DNA of 64,000 bases from Bacteroidia bacterium (lineage in GTDB: Bacteria; Bacteroidota; Bacteroidia; J057), in NCBI GenBank assembly GCA_041391665.1, contig JAWKNO010000001.1:868001-932000 (forward strand). Reading direction: 5' to 3'. Each line of letters opens with the position of its first letter. The stretch's first letter is position 1. Under the pieces are notes generated by a model. The model worked only from the letters and a program-made list of their open reading frames with translations, did not search any database and had not been told where the DNA came from. Shown here piece by piece: positions 59,401 through 64,000 of the stretch. The position numbers and the translations under genes were made by a program.

Positions 59401-60195
59401 ACCGACTCTCTGGGTTGTGTACTAGTTTCTCCCGATCTGACAGTGGGCGAGCCTGACAGCCTTTCTGTAGCACTTGATGCGCTCTCAGATGTAGCTTGTC
59501 CTGATGATACCGATGGCTCGATCTCTATTTCGGTTGCCGGTGGTACAGCACCTTACAGCTTCCTTTGGGACAACGGCGCTACTTCCGAAGATCTCTCCGG
59601 TCTGGGTGTAGGTTCCTACGTAGGTACAATCACCGATGCGAATGGTTGTGTGCTGGTTTCTCCTGTATTGACCATTACAAATACAGATTCGCTGCCCGCA
59701 GCAGCATTTGATTATGGTACAGTAGGTGCAGCTGTAAACTTCTCCAACATGACGCCAAACGGTACTTCTTACGCATGGGATTTTGGTGATGGCAATACGA
59801 GTACGGATGAGAATCCTACAAATCTCTATACCACCAATGCCCAATTTGTAGTGAGTCTGACTGTTACCAACGATTGTGGTTCGACTACAGTTACGGATAC
59901 CATTCTGATTTCTCAGGTAGGTATTGAAGACAACCTGCTTGCCGCGAAAGTAAGTGTATATCCAAACCCGACACAAGGTGTATTTGATATCAGATTTGAC
60001 CAGCTAAACCTCGAAGATGTTGAGATCGTTCTTTCAACAGTAGAAGGGAAGCAGGTCGTGAAAGAAAAAATCGGTAGCGTCCGCGGTATTTTCACTCACC
60101 GTATGGATCTTTCCGACAATCTTGCACGTGGCTCATATGTACTCCAGATCATAAGCAGTCAGGGAGTCACCCACAAACGCATTCAACTTCAATAA
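56464..60195 (+). CDS. Large T9SS-secreted adhesin-like protein with SprB repeats and PKD domain
   Basis: A 1243-residue exported protein. After the signal peptide (ending VTNGQ) come two or more MAM/jelly-roll-like modules (e.g. LDENFATGTGSTPPAGWTQ; FEDFENGNGFWTAGG) alternating with CARDB-like Ig domains (VSVTLKNFGAVTQTSIPVGF; VTIIVKNEGTQAIAGF). Three SprB-type repeats follow (about 841-1076; each with Gly-Thr-Ala-Pro-Tyr-Ser-Phe-x-Trp and LPAGSYTVTVVDENGC-like ends), then a PKD domain (AWDFGDGNTST), then a type A T9SS sorting domain (VSVYPNPTQGVFDI ... LARGSYVLQIIS). Expected on the cell surface or released. A terminator follows at 60219. Confidence 0.93.
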   Translation: MKHLFTLLVGLCLIPFVTNGQILLDENFATGTGSTPPAGWTQATLVGDPTFDTWRFNNPGARTLNAPISSPAAIFDSDNYSSAGGAEDVVLTSPVFDGTGLTVINLTWDHYFQAGFGGGWAVEVFDGVNWVPVASGGASTTANPQSEAVDISLQVAGNANAQLRFRWTGDYSWYWIVDNVKVVAPVANDVGIVSVDQPGDGCALSATETVSVTLKNFGAVTQTSIPVGFSVNGGAPVMETYTGSLAPGGVDTYTFTGTADLSATGVYSIDAFTMLAGDGITANDSAATTAEHFVPEGLPVSENFDAYGNGVTVFPNFANDPTGTVAWRVNSGTTPSSPTGPSGDKNGPGKYIYIESSGAPFSGWKGKLVSDCIDLTTAIAPNLIFSYHMFGADIDSLEVEITSGGTTTKLLSLLGQQQTATADPYITDTLDLAAFIGSVVSVRFTATVRGFLGDVALDEISIKDIVPIDLATTSIQLPADACGLSDSSDVTIIVKNEGTQAIAGFAAAYSVDGGPVITPEVVTALLNPGDTYTYTFIAKADFSVVGPHFVAAGATTLGDQVAANDTVFGTVLNIPTISTMPYFEDFENGNGFWTAGGTNSSWALGTPAKAVIIGAASGSNAWITGGLTGEYPINENSEVVSPCFDMSAAPANSAVALKVWWETEFSWDGAVLQSTNDEGATWTNIGGFGDPNNWYTDNTINSAPGGQQSGWSGRVNSSNGSNGWRQAQHALDSAVIGQPSVRFRIAFGSDASGNDDGFAFDDFAIGVPPQVQLGPDSMTVCIGATLSAGVVADVYDWSTGDTTSSITIANASGVDTIQKIWVRVVDSLGFSASDTILLSVPAGVPGVTATLDNNVNCNGDSTGQATAIATGGLGILLYEWNTSPAQNTQVATGLPAGSYTVTVVDENGCEATDAVTISEPTAVAVALDSLSDALCAGDANGSISITVAGGTAPYSFSWSNGATTEDLTGLAAGTYTGTITDSLGCVLVSPDLTVGEPDSLSVALDALSDVACPDDTDGSISISVAGGTAPYSFLWDNGATSEDLSGLGVGSYVGTITDANGCVLVSPVLTITNTDSLPAAAFDYGTVGAAVNFSNMTPNGTSYAWDFGDGNTSTDENPTNLYTTNAQFVVSLTVTNDCGSTTVTDTILISQVGIEDNLLAAKVSVYPNPTQGVFDIRFDQLNLEDVEIVLSTVEGKQVVKEKIGSVRGIFTHRMDLSDNLARGSYVLQIISSQGVTHKRIQLQ

Positions 60196-60218
60196 TCATT
60201 ATTGAAACTGAGTCAATA

Positions 60219-60251
60219 AAAAAAGCCGGACCATATGGTTCGGCTTTTTTT
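60219..60251. terminator. Bidirectional rho-independent terminator
   Basis: AAAAAAGCCGGACC and GGTTCGGCTTTTTT form a 14-bp stem (one G-T pair) around ATAT, with A- and T-tracts on both sides, so it can stop the adhesin gene rightwards and the convergent caspase-like gene leftwards. Confidence 0.85.
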
Positions 60252-60268
60252 GTTTATATGGATAGGTT

Positions 60269-62257
60269 TTAGTCCAGTACAAAAAGCGGAATATCACCAA
60301 AAAGGTTGATCGGCGTGAATGGGTGTTGTTTGCCGCCGGTGAGTTCTTTTACCCTTTCGGTTACATAAAGATTTAACTCAAAAAGGTTGATTACACGGTC
60401 TTTATTAAAATCCGCCCCGCCGTTGAGTCCTTCCAGAATCGCCTTGGTAAAGGCACCGTGTTTCCATGCAGGGTTTTCATAGGAAAACTCTTTCCCGCTG
60501 GAAGAAGTCATAACCGTAACGCCCGGCTCTTTTTCCATCAGCTCATCTACCGCTTTGTTGATGTGCGTTGCTTTGATAGAGGCAAATTCGAAAAGGTCGT
60601 ACCCTGACTGGCCGCTATGGCAGGCATCGAGGAAAATAAGTTTTTTGCATGGGGTGCCGTTCATTCCTTCGGTCAGGTCTCTGATATTGAGGGCTGTCGC
60701 AAATAGATTATTAGCATCAAAATCTGTTGGGAGAATATACAGATTGCCTTTGTTGTCAAGTGCGCCATGTGAAGAAATGAATACCACGATCATATCCTTT
60801 TGCGTTGCTTCTTTTTCCAGCCAGGATATTCCGGTTTTAATATTGAAAAGTGTAGCGTCTTTGTTGAGATACTTGCGCACCTGCACTTTGTTGTATAATG
60901 TGCCTTCCAGGCTGGCAAATTTATCTGCAAGTGCTGAAGCGTCAGAATGGGCATAGCTTAGACTTACGGAGGGATCCTCATATTCGGAGACACCCATAGC
61001 GAGGATATACAGGTTGGGTTTGAAAATGTCGGGTTGGGAACTGATTACGGGCCTGCTGGTGTTGTCGGGGGTAATGGTCTCTGCTACAAATGGGCCTTCG
61101 CCAAAATTACCTCTTGCATCTGTTTTCAGGAGGTACATATCTGCGCCTTCCGCCTTGTAACTTTTTGTGCCTCCGGCAATGACAAACCCGCCATCATTGG
61201 CCTGGGCAATGCAGTGACCGTAGTCATTTTGGCCGCCATCGCTTCGTTTTTGCCAAAGCATGGTGCCATCTGAGGCAATACAGAGGATCCAGACATCGGA
61301 AGTTTTACTAAATGATCCGGTTTGACCAGATAGAATGAACCCGCCGCCGCTGGCGGGGATCATATCGTAAAAGGCGTCTTTTCCCTCTCCGCCATACGTG
61401 TGCTCCCATAGTACTTTCCCGCCGCTTGTGAGCCGTACTACTTTCCCGTCCAAATCCCCTTTTTCAGGCATAAATGCCCATCCTCCCGCAAGATAGTCTC
61501 CATCGGGTGTTTCCTGCACGACTTCAACTATGTCATTTCCGGGTGAACGCAACGCCCGTCTCCATAATCCTTTGCCTTTACGATCCACTTTGATCAGCAG
61601 CATGTCTGCTCTGTTGACCGTGTCATAAGACTGATAACCGCCGATCAAAAACCCTGAATCACGGGTTTCTACAATAGAATACCCCATCTCCACACCGTGT
61701 CCGCCGTAAGTTTCCTGCCAGAGTTCTTCCCCTACAGCATTGAGCCTGAGGAGCCATACATCACTTTCTCCTTTGCTGTTGGAATAGGTAAAACCGGTAA
61801 CCGCAAACCCCCCGTCGGCAGTTTGTGTAATGGACTTGGCCTCTTCGTCATAAGCGCCTCCATAGGTTTTTGACCACATGCCCTCTCCAAATTGGTTTAA
61901 CTGGAAAACCCAGGCATCGCTCTGCCCCGCATTGGAGTTGCGGGTATAACCGGCAACCACATAGTTTCCGTCTCGCGTTTCAATCAGGGCATTGGCCCAG
62001 TCAAAGTCAGGGGTTCCCAAAAACCTTCTCCATATTTCTTCTCCATAGCGGTCCACTTTCATCACCCAAACGTCACTTTTTCCTTTTCCATAAGAAAAAG
62101 TAAAGCCGGCCATGACATAATTGCCATCGCGTGACTGAATGACTGACATGGCGTGTTCGTCTTGTTTCCCACCATAGATTTTGGTGAATGTTTCCTGCGC
62201 AAAAACCTCTGACCACATCAAAAGTGTGGCAAAAAGATAAAAAAACAACCTATTCAT
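60269..62257 (-). CDS. Secreted caspase-family (C14) protein with beta-propeller-like repeats
   Basis: A 662-residue protein with signal peptide (ending EVFAQ). Residues about 25-385 contain seven repeats of ~53 residues with GGxxxDxA, DGGFVxAGxT and SDVWxxKxDxxG patterns, a propeller-like or galactose-oxidase-like array. The C-terminal p20 caspase domain (about 412-640) has the dyad His497 in ISSHGAL and Cys546 in LDACHSG. The S1-type acidic residues suggest a metacaspase/orthocaspase preferring basic residues, which is not proven. It is exported, so a role in surface or dead-cell processing is possible. Confidence 0.92.
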   Translation of the reverse strand: MNRLFFYLFATLLMWSEVFAQETFTKIYGGKQDEHAMSVIQSRDGNYVMAGFTFSYGKGKSDVWVMKVDRYGEEIWRRFLGTPDFDWANALIETRDGNYVVAGYTRNSNAGQSDAWVFQLNQFGEGMWSKTYGGAYDEEAKSITQTADGGFAVTGFTYSNSKGESDVWLLRLNAVGEELWQETYGGHGVEMGYSIVETRDSGFLIGGYQSYDTVNRADMLLIKVDRKGKGLWRRALRSPGNDIVEVVQETPDGDYLAGGWAFMPEKGDLDGKVVRLTSGGKVLWEHTYGGEGKDAFYDMIPASGGGFILSGQTGSFSKTSDVWILCIASDGTMLWQKRSDGGQNDYGHCIAQANDGGFVIAGGTKSYKAEGADMYLLKTDARGNFGEGPFVAETITPDNTSRPVISSQPDIFKPNLYILAMGVSEYEDPSVSLSYAHSDASALADKFASLEGTLYNKVQVRKYLNKDATLFNIKTGISWLEKEATQKDMIVVFISSHGALDNKGNLYILPTDFDANNLFATALNIRDLTEGMNGTPCKKLIFLDACHSGQSGYDLFEFASIKATHINKAVDELMEKEPGVTVMTSSSGKEFSYENPAWKHGAFTKAILEGLNGGADFNKDRVINLFELNLYVTERVKELTGGKQHPFTPINLFGDIPLFVLD

Positions 62258-62431
62258 AATTCCTACAGTTTAGTGTAGATCATTGTTTCATAGAGGATTC
62301 CTTAGGGGTGGGGTGTATATGGGTGAATCTATAATCTAAATATAAGCAGATTTTATGCAAAGATTGTCCCAAATTCTGTTGATTGATAGAAAAAATTATG
62401 AAATTATCCCGGAAATAACAGACTACTAACT

Positions 62432-62656
62432 ATGGAAAAAATTGTTGGATATCTTGGACTATTTATGAGTGTATTTTTTATGTTCACCGGAGTATTTATT
62501 ATGTGGAAACAACCACTGAATGTTCCGGCCTATTTTTCTTCATTACAAAGCAATCCTGCTGTTTTCCATTTTATTCTGGGAGCGATGCTCCTTGCCTATG
62601 GAATCTTTCGGTTTGTCAGGGCGTATAAAATGGTAACAAACAACAAAACGCAGTAA
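62432..62656 (+). CDS. Small two-span membrane protein
   Basis: A 74-residue protein with two hydrophobic segments (VGYLGLFMSVFFMFTGVFIM and FHFILGAMLLAYGIFRFV) and a short basic tail. Not recognised. It ends one base before the start of the following secreted-protein gene, which suggests one transcription unit. The 174 bases upstream hold its promoter region, with nothing else recognisable. Confidence 0.65.
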   Translation: MEKIVGYLGLFMSVFFMFTGVFIMWKQPLNVPAYFSSLQSNPAVFHFILGAMLLAYGIFRFVRAYKMVTNNKTQ

Positions 62657-62657
62657 T

Positions 62658-64000
62658 ATGAGATATTTTGGTGTGTATATTCTGGCTGGTCTGCTTTTGC
62701 TGAGTTCGATTCCATTGATGGGCCAGACAGATGTCGTCGCAAGACTTGATCTCAACCGAAGAGATCCCAAGCCTGATTTTTATGAATATTCGCCGGTTGA
62801 TGGCGGACTGGTTACTCTGGGGCCTTCAAGCCTGGCTTCAAACCGTTTTTTAAGCGTTACGAAGTACGACAAGAACCTGAAAAAACAGTGGACAAAAAAA
62901 GTAGTGGAACAAAATGGCCGCAAGAACATAGACTTTGTCGCAGTCATTGGCTCTAATATACTGGTATTTGTTTCGGAGTTTTTCCTGAAAGAAGGGGTAA
63001 TCAAAACCTATTATTATGGATTTGACCTGGAGGGAAATGAAATCGCCAATGAAGAGACGCTTTCTGTTTATCCCAATCAGAAGGAACAGAAGGTGGAACT
63101 TCAGTATGTGCTTTCTCCCAACAAAAGGCAATTGCTCTGTTATAAAAACCTGAAAAACAAGCGTGACTCGGAGCAGATTCTCTATTATATTTTTGATGAT
63201 GAAGGGGATCTCGTTCAAAATGGTGAAATGGAACTGAAATACCCTGACAATCGCTTTCAGGTGGTCAGTCTTCGGGTGAGCAATAGTGGAAATATTTTTG
63301 TCCTGGGTAAATTTTTCCGCACAATCACGGTCAAAGAAGCAACTGATTTTCAATATGTGGTTTACCGGTACGATATCTCTCAGGGACAGGGCCGCGAAAT
63401 TCAGATCGAACTGGGGGACCGCTACATCACCAATCTGGCTTTCAGGCTCGACCGCGATGAAAATATTTTTGTCGCCGGGTTTTACTCCAACCGCTCTACA
63501 GACCAGATTGCCGGTACTGTGCTTCAGCAGATTCGACCTGATGGGACAATAGCTCTTAACTCAAATGAAGCTTTTGATGAGGGATTTTTGAGAAATTATC
63601 TCTCCAATAGCCAGATTCAGAGAGGAAGGGAGTTGCGCAATTTTTATCTCGACTCCGAAAATGGCATTATTCTGCGTTCAGATGGCGGGGTACTGCTGAT
63701 TGCAGAGAAATTTTACATCACCTACCAGTCCTACCGTGATCTCGCAGGGTATTGGGTGGATCGGGAAATTTACCACTATGAAGATGTGATCCTGACCTCC
63801 ATTGACGGAAATGGAAATATCGAATGGCATGCAATTGTAGACAAAGCGCAGGAATCGGAATCGCCCACGGCACTTTCCTATTTTAATGCGATCAGTAGCC
63901 AGGGGTCTTATATTTTCTACGAATACAAACCCCGCAAACGCGATATCAACATATACTATAATACGATTGGTATGACCGGCCGTGTGTCTGAGCGCATTCC
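62658..64000 (+). CDS. Secreted protein of unknown function, C terminus beyond the window
   Basis: The frame opens at the ATG at 62658 and stays open to the window edge (447 codons). It begins with a signal peptide (VYILAGLLLLSSIPLMGQ). The mature part is beta-rich, with recurring segments such as FLSVTKYDKNLKKQWTKKVV, IFVLGKFFRTIT, FRLDRDENIFVAGFYSN and AIVDKAQE, which fit a six- or seven-bladed beta-propeller. Bacteroidota genomes hold many such exported WD/NHL-like proteins. The gene is incomplete, so the full domain layout is unknown. Confidence 0.8.
   Translation, partial: MRYFGVYILAGLLLLSSIPLMGQTDVVARLDLNRRDPKPDFYEYSPVDGGLVTLGPSSLASNRFLSVTKYDKNLKKQWTKKVVEQNGRKNIDFVAVIGSNILVFVSEFFLKEGVIKTYYYGFDLEGNEIANEETLSVYPNQKEQKVELQYVLSPNKRQLLCYKNLKNKRDSEQILYYIFDDEGDLVQNGEMELKYPDNRFQVVSLRVSNSGNIFVLGKFFRTITVKEATDFQYVVYRYDISQGQGREIQIELGDRYITNLAFRLDRDENIFVAGFYSNRSTDQIAGTVLQQIRPDGTIALNSNEAFDEGFLRNYLSNSQIQRGRELRNFYLDSENGIILRSDGGVLLIAEKFYITYQSYRDLAGYWVDREIYHYEDVILTSIDGNGNIEWHAIVDKAQESESPTALSYFNAISSQGSYIFYEYKPRKRDINIYYNTIGMTGRVSERI

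Noticed and set aside
58990..59680. Repeated DNA in the adhesin gene that might be mistaken for a CRISPR array
   Set aside because: The repeats are in frame, degenerate, and encode SprB-type protein repeats; unit length (~240 bases) does not fit CRISPR.

Overview
The window comes from a member of the Bacteroidota. The evidence is a secreted protein with SprB-type repeats and a type IX secretion (T9SS) C-terminal sorting domain, the family-specific DUF3822-rsmD-coaD gene order, proteins of Bacteroidota-rich families (DUF4920, DUF2911, DUF4105), lipoproteins with a Bacteroidota-style lipobox, and promoter-like boxes of the form TAnnTTTG. A Saprospiria-like lineage is my guess; nothing in the window proves it. 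No rRNA, tRNA or CRISPR array was seen.

Layout. 1-9.4 kb: housekeeping and metabolism (DUF3822/rsmD/coaD, aspS, a Uma2-type nuclease fold, a DUF4920 lipoprotein, an ALDH7-type dehydrogenase, a serine hydrolase), with a truncated REP-associated transposase and a perfect 38-bp palindrome lodged against the 3' end of the ALDH gene. 9.4-15.2 kb: a conflict-type cassette made of a ROCO GTPase fused to an ABC/AAA-type ATPase, a TIR-like effector, and an FGE-sulfatase (C-type-lectin fold) protein. The first two share an EAD11-like adaptor domain. 15.2-23.2 kb: an AMP-ligase/adenylate cyclase pair, an M1 peptidase, a nitroreductase, and an AbiE-like regulator/nucleotidyltransferase pair. 23.4-31.8 kb: bipA-bioY-cNMP-binding/P-loop-membrane protein, a TPR protein, and a fused alpha/beta 2-oxoacid dehydrogenase E1. 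31.9-34.7 kb: a RelE-type toxin-antitoxin pair, then a three-gene toxin-antitoxin-SecB-like-chaperone module bounded by a 75-bp direct repeat. 34.8-43.4 kb: an esterase fusion, a TPR-CHAT protein, inositol oxygenase, a small regulator/membrane operon, a DUF2911 protein and an orphan antitoxin. 43.6-48.4 kb: a second ROCO-EAD11 gene with two more FGE-sulfatase proteins. 48.5-50.2 kb: two large inverted repeats, parD with a truncated parE, and a UPF0175/DUF3368 pair bounded by copies of the 3' end of the neighbouring DUF4105 gene. 50.2-64 kb: DUF4105, pgi, a PiT-like permease, ftcD, the large T9SS adhesin, a caspase-fold protein and a truncated secreted protein.

The most notable content is the pair of ROCO/EAD11/FGE cassettes. 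In the first, the shared EAD11 suggests that the ROCO-ATPase sensor recruits the TIR-like effector by like-with-like adaptor contact. The 3' ends of two of the three FGE genes are strongly adenine-depleted on the coding strand, and their substitutions sit where diversity-generating retroelements act; no reverse transcriptase or template repeat is present here, so this is only a hypothesis. The second theme is two small integrase-less islets carrying toxin-antitoxin genes, each bounded by direct repeats that contain the 3' end of a neighbouring chromosomal gene. In one of them the two repeat copies differ mostly by synonymous changes, as expected if one copy came in with the islet.
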